64,000 bases of DNA from Flavobacteriaceae bacterium (GTDB lineage Bacteria; Bacteroidota; Bacteroidia; Flavobacteriales; Flavobacteriaceae), in NCBI GenBank assembly GCA_947456955.1, contig CANGTQ010000009.1, forward strand, positions 1 through 64,000. Direction: 5' to 3'. Position numbers and translations under genes: made by a program. Below the pieces are notes generated by a model. The model made no database searches. It saw only the letters and a list, made by a program, of their open reading frames with translations, and was not told where the DNA came from. Each line of letters opens with the position of its first letter. Position 1 is the stretch's first letter. Of this stretch, positions 41,492-49,441 are shown piece by piece.

Positions 41492-43378
41492 TTACTTTAT
41501 TAGTTCAAAACTTCGCTTTACAAAAGCGGTTAGCTCTTCTCCTTTTAATAATCCTTGAGAGATTTTGGCTAAGTCTAAAGCTTGTTTTACTAAACTTTCT
41601 TGAGCTGATTTATCGGAAGTGTTTAAAATTGTTGTTGCCAAATCTGAATTTGTATTCACCACCAAATTATACATTTCCGGGAAATTGCCCATTCCAAACA
41701 TTCCGCCACCGCCGGTTTGGCTCATTTCTTTCATTCGTCTCATGAATTCTGGCTGCGTGATAATGAATGGCGCTGCTGTACTGTCCATTGGTTCTAATTG
41801 AACCGAATAATTGGCTTTTGGTACAATTTCTTCTAAAACAGATTTTAATTGGGTTGACTCGTCTTCTGATAATTTTGAAATCTGAGTGTCTTCTTTCTGT
41901 ATTAATTTGTCAATATGGTCAGAGTCTACACGAACAAAAGTCAGATTCTCGTTATCGCTTTCCAGTTTTTGGATTAAATGCGAAACGATTGGCGAATCTA
42001 ATAACAACACTTTATATCCTTTCTCATCAGCGATTTCAATATAACCGTGCTGTGCATCTTTGTTGGATGCATATAAAACAACTAATTTGCCATTTTTATC
42101 GGTTTGATTAGCAGTAATCGCTTCTTTTAATTCGGACAAAGTGTAATAGTTGTTATCAACTGTTGGATACAAAATAAAGTCACCCGATTTTTCATAAAAT
42201 TTTGGTTCCGAAAGCATACCATATTCCAAAACTATTTTGATGTCATTCCATTTTTTTTCGAAGTCTTCACGGTTTTCAGTGAATAAAGACTTCAATTTAT
42301 CAGCTACTTTTCTAGTGATGTAATTCGATATTTTCTTCACATTGCTATCCGCTTGCAAGCCTGAACGAGAAACGTTTAACGGAATATCCGGAGAGTCAAT
42401 TACACCCTTAAGCATACCTAAAAACTCAGGTACAATTCCTTCTACGTTATCGGTAACAAAGACTTGGTTTTGATACATTTGAATTTTGTCTTTTTGCATT
42501 TGCAAATCGGCTGACATTTTTGGGAAATACAAAATTCCTGTCAGGTTGAAAGGATAATCCACATTCAAATGAATATTGAATAATGGCTCTTCAAATTGCA
42601 TAGGATATAACTCGTTATAGAAGTTTTTATAATCTTCATCGGTCAAATCTATAGGTTGTTTTGTCCAAGCCGGATTTGTATTATTAATAAAGTTGTCTAC
42701 ATCAATGTATTCAGTCTTATAATCTTCTTTAGCGTCTTCGGGTTTTGGAAGTGCCTCTTTTTTAGTTCCAAATTTGATTGGAATAGGCATGAACTTGTTA
42801 TACTTAGTCAGTAATTCACGGATTTTAAATTCTTCTAAAAACTCTAGAGAATCTTCTGCAATATGAAGAATGATTTCTGTTCCTCTTTCTGTTTTGTCAG
42901 CCTTTACGATAGTAAATTCAGGACTTCCGTCGCATGTCCAATGTGCAGCTGGTTCGTCTTTGTATGATTTGGTTATAATTTCTACTTTGGAAGCTACCAT
43001 AAATGCCGAATAAAAACCAAGACCAAAGTGGCCAATTATTCCTGAATCTTTGGCAGCGTCTTTATATTTTTCTAGAAATTCTTCGGCACCGGAGAAAGCA
43101 ATTTGGTTGATGTATTTCTCTACTTCATCTGCTGTCATCCCAATACCTTGGTCAATCAAGTGTAGCTTTTTGCCTTCTTTATCAATTTTAACTTCGATAA
43201 TTGGATTGCCATATTCGACTTTGGCTTCGCCAATACTTGTTAAATGCTTTAATTTTAGTGTGGCATCAGTTGCGTTTGATACTAATTCACGCAAGAAAAT
43301 TTCGTGGTCATTGTATAAAAACTTCTTTATCAGTGGAAAGATGTTTTCTACGGATACATTTATTTTTCCTGTTGTCAT
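41492..43378 (-). CDS. htpG: Molecular chaperone HtpG (Hsp90)
   Basis: This 628-residue cytoplasmic Hsp90 starts MTTGKINVSVENIFPLIKKF at 43378; the longer frame adds 19 unrelated residues. It has the GHKL ATPase blocks: FLRELVSNATDA (catalytic Glu and metal Asn), IDQGIGMTADEVE and GHFGLGFYSAFMVA. The middle domain (about 235-500) and a dimerisation domain near the C-terminus follow. The -7-like CAAAACTA (43421-43428, minus) is upstream, without a matching -33. Confidence 0.96.
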   Translation of the reverse strand: MTTGKINVSVENIFPLIKKFLYNDHEIFLRELVSNATDATLKLKHLTSIGEAKVEYGNPIIEVKIDKEGKKLHLIDQGIGMTADEVEKYINQIAFSGAEEFLEKYKDAAKDSGIIGHFGLGFYSAFMVASKVEIITKSYKDEPAAHWTCDGSPEFTIVKADKTERGTEIILHIAEDSLEFLEEFKIRELLTKYNKFMPIPIKFGTKKEALPKPEDAKEDYKTEYIDVDNFINNTNPAWTKQPIDLTDEDYKNFYNELYPMQFEEPLFNIHLNVDYPFNLTGILYFPKMSADLQMQKDKIQMYQNQVFVTDNVEGIVPEFLGMLKGVIDSPDIPLNVSRSGLQADSNVKKISNYITRKVADKLKSLFTENREDFEKKWNDIKIVLEYGMLSEPKFYEKSGDFILYPTVDNNYYTLSELKEAITANQTDKNGKLVVLYASNKDAQHGYIEIADEKGYKVLLLDSPIVSHLIQKLESDNENLTFVRVDSDHIDKLIQKEDTQISKLSEDESTQLKSVLEEIVPKANYSVQLEPMDSTAAPFIITQPEFMRRMKEMSQTGGGGMFGMGNFPEMYNLVVNTNSDLATTILNTSDKSAQESLVKQALDLAKISQGLLKGEELTAFVKRSFELIK

Positions 43379-43565
43379 ATTTATATATTTTAGGTTAAAC
43401 AATTTTGAATTCAGATTAGTCAAAACTAATACCAATTGTTGAAGTTATGACAAATTGACGGAGTAATAATTTTGGAATAATTCTATAACAATTTTATAGT
43501 ATATTGTAAATTATAAATTTAAAATCGACGTATATTTACAGTAATTAATTATAAATTTAATTCGA

Positions 43566-44039
43566 ATGAAAAAAATTATTTTAATAAGTTTATTTTCAGT
43601 TTTGATTTTATCTTGTAAGTCAAATTCTGCCACAAGCACAAAGAGAGATATAAATTCTCAAGTTGCCATTAAAGGGAATTGGCAAATTTCAGCAGTAACT
43701 TATCCTGGTTCAGATGTAATTAAGGTAACATCATTTGATTTGGCTGATTCAAAATGTTTTATAGGAAGTACATGGAAGTTCATATCTAACAACAACAAAG
43801 GGAATATGGCTTTAACAAGTCCAAAATGTACAGTATACAGCACACCAATTACTTGGTTTATTGACAACGAAGGTCAGTTTGTCTTGAAATTTTTGGATGA
43901 ATCTAAAGCAAAAACTATTAAATCAGGTTATGTTTTAAGTGTTGCCAACCAAACAGAAAACTCTTTTCAACTTATTGACAAAATTAATGTGGCAGGCAAG
44001 TTAACGGATGTAGTATACCAATTTGAACGATTAAATTAA
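43566..44039 (+). CDS. Lipocalin-like lipoprotein
   Basis: This 157-residue lipoprotein (MKKIILISLFSVLILSC, Cys17) resembles the lipocalin-like family: the GNWQISAVTYPG motif near residue 37 matches the lipocalin GxW box, followed by a small beta barrel (KFISNNNKGNMALTS, ITWFIDNEGQFVLKFL). Two Cys (SKCFIGSTW, TSPKCTVY) could form a disulfide. Ligand unknown. The OmpA lipoprotein gene starts 5 bases later, so both are co-expressed. Confidence 0.86.
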   Translation: MKKIILISLFSVLILSCKSNSATSTKRDINSQVAIKGNWQISAVTYPGSDVIKVTSFDLADSKCFIGSTWKFISNNNKGNMALTSPKCTVYSTPITWFIDNEGQFVLKFLDESKAKTIKSGYVLSVANQTENSFQLIDKINVAGKLTDVVYQFERLN

Positions 44040-44044
44040 TAAAT

Positions 44045-44740
44045 ATGAAAAAGACAAGTACAATTTTAGTGGTGAGTTTAATGCTTTTATCAACTATTTT
44101 CACAAGTTGTGAAGCAGTAAAGAATACAAATAATACACAACGTGGAGCAGCTATTGGCGCTGTTGGCGGTGCTGTTTTAGGTGGGATTTTAGGAAATAAT
44201 TTAGGAAAAGGTGGAAATGGTGCAATGGGCGCTGTTTTAGGTGGTGTAATTGGTGGAGTTGCCGGTGGTGTAATCGGAAATAAAATGGACAAACAAGCAC
44301 GTGAGATTGAAACGGCATTGCCTGGTGCCCAAGTAGAAAGAGTAGGAGAAGGAATTAAATTGGTTTTAGGAGAAAATGCCGTTCGATTTGATACAAATAA
44401 ATCGACTTTGACTACTACAGCTAAAGCAAATTTGGACAAACTTGTTCCTGTATTTAAAAGTTATGCTGACACAGATATTGTAATTTATGGTTATACTGAC
44501 AGTACGGGTTCGGCGGAATATAATTTGAACTTATCGCAACAAAGAGCAAATTCAGTAGAAAAGTATTTAGAATCAAAAGGGTTAAACATGTCACGTTTTA
44601 AAATGGTAGGAATGGGAATAGCTGATCCAATTGCAACAAATGACACACCAGAAGGAAGAAGTCAAAACCGCCGTGTAGAATTTGCTATTACAGCCAATGA
44701 AAAAATGGTTCAGGATGCTCAAAAAGAGGTAGGAAAATAG
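44045..44740 (+). CDS. OmpA family lipoprotein with glycine zipper
   Basis: This 231-residue protein has a lipobox with Cys22 (IFTSC), a long glycine-zipper segment (about 34-78: GAAIGAVGGAVLGGILGNN and on) and an OmpA-like peptidoglycan-binding domain (about 100-225) with IVIYGYTDSTG and LSQQRANSVEKYL, ending SQNRRVEFAI. It would tether the outer membrane to peptidoglycan; the glycine zipper suggests a membrane-inserted helical hairpin. It follows the lipocalin-like gene by 5 bases and ends at the terminator at 44766. Confidence 0.93.
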   Translation: MKKTSTILVVSLMLLSTIFTSCEAVKNTNNTQRGAAIGAVGGAVLGGILGNNLGKGGNGAMGAVLGGVIGGVAGGVIGNKMDKQAREIETALPGAQVERVGEGIKLVLGENAVRFDTNKSTLTTTAKANLDKLVPVFKSYADTDIVIYGYTDSTGSAEYNLNLSQQRANSVEKYLESKGLNMSRFKMVGMGIADPIATNDTPEGRSQNRRVEFAITANEKMVQDAQKEVGK

Positions 44741-44765
44741 TTTCAGTACAAGACAAAAATTATGA

Positions 44766-44797
44766 AAAGCTGTTTATTTAGAGACAGCTTTTTATTT
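44766..44797. terminator. Terminator between OmpA and the S74 gene
   Basis: AAAGCTGT (44766-44773) pairs with ACAGCTTT (44784-44791), followed by T4 then ATTTTATTTT. It faces convergent genes. Confidence 0.75.
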
Positions 44798-45982
44798 TAT
44801 TTTATTTTTTTCTAAAGCTTCCAAGCGTTTTAAGATTTCTTGATTGTCTTTTAGAAGTTTTTCGTTTGTTTTAAGAAGTTGCTCAATGAGTTCTTGTTGA
44901 TCTTGCACAGCTTTTACAGTTATTGGAATAATATCGTTATATCTCATGCCGTAATTCCCATCAGGATCTACATAAATAACGCCATTATTTGAGTCTCCTG
45001 CTTTTTTCAAAGTTTCTTCAACTTCCTGGGCAATAAAACCATATTCAGTTTTCTTATTCTCATCATTCTTTTTGAAATAGGAAACAGGACGTAATGTTTT
45101 AATAAAATCTAGTCCTAATGCTGAATTTTTAATGTCCGATTTAGCTCTTCTATCTGAAATTACAGTCCATGAAGCTGGAGTTGTAGCAAGAAGTGTTCCA
45201 GAACCTGCTATACGTATATGTCCGGCTTGGGTTGCTGTTGCGCCCTGCCCAATGACTACACAACCAGCAAATCCACTACTAGCACCTTGACCGATAATTA
45301 CATTGTTAGATGTTGAAAGAGTAATTCCCGCTTGATGACCAATCACTACATTACTAGTTGCAGTTGCAGTTGGAGACTGCATCGCAAAAGAACCTATTGC
45401 TACGCTCTGAGAAACATTTTGGGCACCTGCTGCTCCCATAGCTTGATGACCAATTGCAACCATATTACTAGAAGCAGCGTTACTGGACAGCTCCCCAGCA
45501 TTAGAACCAAAAAAAACATTGTTGGTTGATGTATTAGTTCTCCCAGCTTGTGCGCCAAAGCTAGTAACACTAGAAGCTATAGTTCCAGCCCATTGATTTG
45601 CTCTTCTAAAACGAAGATCTTGAGCATCTGTTGTACCAATAAAATTATTAGCAGGATTTGTTCCACTATTTCCGGTTAGTGACCAGTCTGGGTTGTTACC
45701 AGTAGCTAATAAAACCCATAAAGTACCATTCCAGTAATAATAGCCATTAGGTAGAAAACCTGAATTATAAACTAATAATGAAGTCACTGGAGAAGCAATT
45801 GTTGCCACATCACTCGTACTTATAAGTGCTACTCTTGGTATTAGCAAGCCCTTATTAGTGGAAGTAATATCCAACATAGAGGAAGCATTGGGAGTTGCTG
45901 TTCCAATTCCTACTTGAGCCTTCATATCTTTTGGAATAATCAAAAAGAGTAATATTATTAGAATGTATATAGATTTTTTCAT
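44792..45982 (-). CDS. Tail-fibre-like protein with S74 self-cleaving chaperone domain
   Basis: This 396-residue protein (ATG at 45982, signal MKKSIYILIILLFLIIPKDMKAQ) has a collagen-like or head-repeat region of short beta motifs (about 110-270, with NNVFFGSNAG, NMVAIGHQA, SVAIGSFA, NVVIGHQAG, NNVIIGQGA repeats) and a C-terminal intramolecular chaperone domain: S276-D277 (SDRRAKSDI) with a later EYGFIAQEVEE and a coiled coil at 360-393. In phage and host relatives the chaperone domain trimerises and then cleaves itself off before the conserved Ser. The product is presumably a surface or appendage trimer. Confidence 0.88.
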   Translation of the reverse strand: MKKSIYILIILLFLIIPKDMKAQVGIGTATPNASSMLDITSTNKGLLIPRVALISTSDVATIASPVTSLLVYNSGFLPNGYYYWNGTLWVLLATGNNPDWSLTGNSGTNPANNFIGTTDAQDLRFRRANQWAGTIASSVTSFGAQAGRTNTSTNNVFFGSNAGELSSNAASSNMVAIGHQAMGAAGAQNVSQSVAIGSFAMQSPTATATSNVVIGHQAGITLSTSNNVIIGQGASSGFAGCVVIGQGATATQAGHIRIAGSGTLLATTPASWTVISDRRAKSDIKNSALGLDFIKTLRPVSYFKKNDENKKTEYGFIAQEVEETLKKAGDSNNGVIYVDPDGNYGMRYNDIIPITVKAVQDQQELIEQLLKTNEKLLKDNQEILKRLEALEKNKIK

Positions 45983-46377
45983 GAACACAAATAAAATATA
46001 GTTATCAATATAAAAATAATTCATAAAACGAATACATTAATTATTCATTGTATAAAATAACCATACAATACAACTTAATTATTTGTTTAATTCTAAAAGC
46101 TACAGTTTCTATTGTATAGTCTGTGATTTTAAATTGTACTCAGATCTAGTTTCTTTCAAGGTTTCTTAATTTGTTGCGCCAATGTATAGGTGAAGAATGC
46201 TTTAAAAACTGTTTTTAGATATATAGACTAATTTTCAAGGCAGTTTTTTAAACGATAAACTGTTTTGTTTCTCTTTTTTCAATTTTTTTTGAATAACATT
46301 TAACAAAATTTTTTGTTTAATAATTATTGAAAATAGTTAAACAATTATTACTTTTATGCTAGTTTAAATTTTATATC
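45983..46377. other. 395-base intergenic region before the TetR-like gene
   Basis: The stretch is AT-rich, with no ORF, no tRNA and no clear TAnnTTTG promoter. Near the TetR-like gene it has a palindrome pair TTGTTTAA (46313-46320) and TTAAACAA (46337-46344) with AATAATTATT inside, a possible operator for the adjacent regulator. Both flanking genes read away from this region, so their promoters must be in it. Confidence 0.5.
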
Positions 46378-47046
46378 ATGGCAACAACAAAAAAAGCATC
46401 TGCAAAGAAAACAATATTAGATGATTATGTAATTATTTCAAATTTTATGAATGATATACTTGTTCATAATGAAGAACCAAAAAACATTTATATTTTTTGT
46501 GAAAAACATGCTATTAGCGAAGCTGATTTTTATTCTTTCTTTGGTTCATTTGAAACTTTAAAACAAGAAATTTGGGTTAAGTTTTTCGAGAATGCTACCG
46601 CAAGTATAGAAAAAGATGAAGCCTACAAAAACTACACAGATAAAGACAAATTACTAGCATTGTATTTTACTCTTTTTGAAATTATGAATTTAAATAGATC
46701 CTATATATTGTTTACGCTAAAAGAAAACAAGCAAGGATTAAAAAATTTGAAATTTTTAAAACAATTCAGAAACCGATTTAAAGAATTTATTATCGATATT
46801 ATTAGACAAAGTGCTACCGATGGAAATGAAAAGTTCCTTAAAGTTAGCGAGCCTGTTTTTTCTGAAGGCGCTTGGATACAGTTTTTATTTTTATTAAAAT
46901 TTTGGATGGATGATACGTCAAAAGGTTTTGAAAAAACAGATGTTTTAATTGAGAAATCAGTAAATACAGTAGTTGGATTGTTGGACACTAAACAATTAGA
47001 AAATTTATTTGATTTGGGAAAATTCCTTTGGAAAGAAAGAAATTAG
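46378..47046 (+). CDS. TetR-like regulator, C-terminal domain type
   Basis: This 222-residue protein has an N-terminal helical region (about 10-60) that is a divergent TetR DNA-binding domain (DDYVIISNFMNDI, then AISEADFYSFFGSFETLKQEIWVKF) and a C-terminal ligand/dimer domain with aromatic helices. It fits the group annotated as TetR family, C-terminal domain. It overlaps no gene but is followed after 3 bases by the UbiB-like kinase, so the two share an operon. The palindrome at 46313-46344 may be its operator; this is inference. Confidence 0.72.
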   Translation: MATTKKASAKKTILDDYVIISNFMNDILVHNEEPKNIYIFCEKHAISEADFYSFFGSFETLKQEIWVKFFENATASIEKDEAYKNYTDKDKLLALYFTLFEIMNLNRSYILFTLKENKQGLKNLKFLKQFRNRFKEFIIDIIRQSATDGNEKFLKVSEPVFSEGAWIQFLFLLKFWMDDTSKGFEKTDVLIEKSVNTVVGLLDTKQLENLFDLGKFLWKERN

Positions 47047-47049
47047 TAA

Positions 47050-48360
47050 ATGAAAACACTTGATAAAATTCCAACAGGAAAAATAGAACGAGCTGGACAA
47101 TTAGTGAAAACAGGAATTAAAGTTGGAGGAAATTATGTTGCTTATTATGGTGAAAAAATGGTCAATCCTTCTTTGAATCGCGATAAGCTAAACGAAAACA
47201 ATGCTGAAGATATCTATGATGGTTTAAAAAATTTAAAAGGAAGTGCTTTAAAAGTTGCTCAGATGCTCAGCATGGATAAAAGCATTATGCCACAAGCCTA
47301 TGTTGACAAATTTTCGCTGTCGCAGTTTTCTGTACCACCTTTATCAGCGCCATTAGTTCGAAAAACATTTAAAAAATATTTAGGAAAATATCCAGAAGAT
47401 ATATTTGACACTTTCACCCCGGATGCTTCGAATGCGGCGAGTATCGGTCAGGTACACAAAGCAACCAAGAATGGGAAAAATTTTGCTGTGAAAATCCAGT
47501 ATCCGGGAGTGTCAGATAGTATTAGTTCTGATTTGGCATTGGTAAAACCCTTTGCTACGAGAATGTTTAATTTGAAAGGTAAAGATTCTGAAAAATATTT
47601 TATCGAAGTTAAAAACAAACTATTAGAGGAAACAGATTATGTTTTAGAACTTAAACAAAGTCTGGAAGTGTCAAATTTGTGTGAACCAATAGAGAATCTT
47701 CGTTTTCCAAAATATTATCCTGAATTATCGTCTGAAAAGATTTTAACCATGGAATGGATTGAGGGTGAACACCTTTCCGAATTTACAGCACACAATAAGG
47801 ATTGGGTAAAAAGCGATAAAATAGGTCAGGCGTTATGGGATTTTTATATGTATCAAATTCATCATTTAAGACAAGTGCATGCTGATCCACATCCAGGTAA
47901 TTTTTTAATTGATAATGAAAATAACTTGGTTGCGATTGATTTTGGATGTATTAAACAAGTTCCTAATGAATTTTATGTGCCTTATTTTGAATTGGCAAAA
48001 CCGGAAGTAATTAATAATTCAGAATTATTTAATGCTAAATTATATGAATTAGAAATTTTGAGAGCAGATGATTCTGAAAATGAAATGGCTTATTTTACCA
48101 AAATATTTCATGAGTTACTGAGTTTATTTACCAAACCGTTTCATGATAATTATTTTGATTTTTCTGATGATGACTTTTTTGGAAAAATTGCACAAATGGG
48201 AGAAGAGTTTGCAAAAGATACTCAGCTTCGCAAGATGAACGGCAACCGCGGTTCAAAGCATTTTTTATACATCAATAGAACGTTCTTCGGATTGTATAAT
48301 TTATTACACGATTTAAAAGCCAGAATTGACACTAAGTCATTTGAAAAATATATTTCTTAA
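47050..48360 (+). CDS. AarF/ABC1/UbiB family kinase-like protein
   Basis: This 436-residue protein is a UbiB-type atypical kinase. The Ala-rich nucleotide loop is NAASIGQVHKA, the ATP lysine is in FAVKIQYPG, the catalytic segment is HADPHPGNFLID and the metal box is AIDFGCIK. The family KxGQ motif reads KVAQ (68-71), with Gly replaced by Ala. UbiB proteins support quinone biosynthesis or lipid handling at membranes; the target here is unknown. It follows the TetR-like gene by 3 bases. Confidence 0.88.
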   Translation: MKTLDKIPTGKIERAGQLVKTGIKVGGNYVAYYGEKMVNPSLNRDKLNENNAEDIYDGLKNLKGSALKVAQMLSMDKSIMPQAYVDKFSLSQFSVPPLSAPLVRKTFKKYLGKYPEDIFDTFTPDASNAASIGQVHKATKNGKNFAVKIQYPGVSDSISSDLALVKPFATRMFNLKGKDSEKYFIEVKNKLLEETDYVLELKQSLEVSNLCEPIENLRFPKYYPELSSEKILTMEWIEGEHLSEFTAHNKDWVKSDKIGQALWDFYMYQIHHLRQVHADPHPGNFLIDNENNLVAIDFGCIKQVPNEFYVPYFELAKPEVINNSELFNAKLYELEILRADDSENEMAYFTKIFHELLSLFTKPFHDNYFDFSDDDFFGKIAQMGEEFAKDTQLRKMNGNRGSKHFLYINRTFFGLYNLLHDLKARIDTKSFEKYIS

Positions 48361-48469
48361 TGAGATAAAATTTGTTTATTGGTTAGGTTGATAAGAGCGA
48401 TTCTTTGTATATAAGTTCCGCTCTTATTTTTTTAAATATCTTCGTAAGTTTGTCATTCATTTCAAGACT

Positions 48470-49393
48470 ATGTTGCAAGTAAAGAATGTTTCTTTTTCCT
48501 ATACTGATTCTATTACACTAAACAATATTGATTTTTCATTAGAAAAAGGAATGAATCTAGCCGTTATTGGAGAAAGTGGTTGTGGTAAAAGTACTTTGCT
48601 TAAACTTATTTACGGATTGTATGATTTAGATAAAGGAAGTATATTTTGGGATGATGTCGAAGTTTTAGGGCCAAAATTCAATTTAATTCCCGGAATGGAT
48701 TTCATGAAATATTTGGCACAAGATTTTGACTTAATGCCTTTTATTACTGTTGCTGAAAATATTGGGAAATACCTATCAAATAGTTATCCGGAACAAAAAA
48801 ATGCGCGTATTGCCGAATTATTGCAAATTGTTGAAATGACGGATTATGCCAATATAAAAGCAAAAAACTTAAGTGGCGGACAGATGCAACGCGTTGCATT
48901 AGCAAGAGTTTTAGTACTTGAGCCTGAAGTATTATTATTAGATGAACCTTTTAGTCACATCGATAATTTTAGAAAGAACAGCCTGCGTAGAAAGCTTTTT
49001 AGTTATTTAAAAGAAAAAAAAATCACTACCATTTTTGCCACACATGATAGTTCAGATGTATTGTCTTTTGCTGATGAAGTTTTGGTTCTAAAAGACGGGC
49101 AACTTATCGAGGAAGGAAATCCAGAAAGCATCTATAATTACCCAAAAAACATTTACATTGCTTCTCTTTTTGGAGATGTCAACGAAATAGAAATAGATGG
49201 TAAAATAGAACTTATTTATCCCGATCAATTGAATATTGTTGAAAAGTCAGACTTAAAAGTTGAGGTTGTAAAATCCTATTTTTTAGGAAGTCATTATCTG
49301 ATTGAGGCAAATAATATTAACAAAGCTTTATTTTTTGAGAGTGAAAAAGAACTTGCAACCGGAACAATAATATATTTAAAAAAGAAACCCTAA
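48470..49393 (+). CDS. ABC transporter ATP-binding protein with TOBE-like tail
   Basis: This 307-residue ATPase has Walker A GESGCGKST (about 34-42), signature LSGGQMQRVALARVL, Walker B VLLLDEPFS and the switch His (ATHDSSD). The last 65 residues (IDGKIELIYPDQLNIVEKS to the end) form a TOBE-like regulatory domain, as in sugar or metal importers. No permease or binding protein is adjacent, so it is either an orphan or works with a distant permease. The -7 box TAAGTTTG lies at 48445-48452 upstream. Confidence 0.9.
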   Translation: MLQVKNVSFSYTDSITLNNIDFSLEKGMNLAVIGESGCGKSTLLKLIYGLYDLDKGSIFWDDVEVLGPKFNLIPGMDFMKYLAQDFDLMPFITVAENIGKYLSNSYPEQKNARIAELLQIVEMTDYANIKAKNLSGGQMQRVALARVLVLEPEVLLLDEPFSHIDNFRKNSLRRKLFSYLKEKKITTIFATHDSSDVLSFADEVLVLKDGQLIEEGNPESIYNYPKNIYIASLFGDVNEIEIDGKIELIYPDQLNIVEKSDLKVEVVKSYFLGSHYLIEANNINKALFFESEKELATGTIIYLKKKP

Positions 49394-49415
49394 ATCATTT
49401 GACTCTAGGGTTTCT
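49383..49415 (+). terminator. Hairpin at the 3' end of the ABC ATPase gene
   Basis: AGAAACCCTA (49383-49392) pairs with TAGGGTTTCT (49406-49415), a perfect 10-bp stem overlapping the stop codon (TAA 49391-49393). No strong T run follows. Confidence 0.65.
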
Positions 49416-49441
49416 ATATTCTATTCTCTATTTTCTTAAAA

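Noticed and set aside
43984..44439. A 151-codon Pro/Ala-rich frame on the minus strand
   Set aside because: It is the antisense shadow of the glycine-zipper part of the OmpA gene; the low-complexity composition follows from the real gene's codons.
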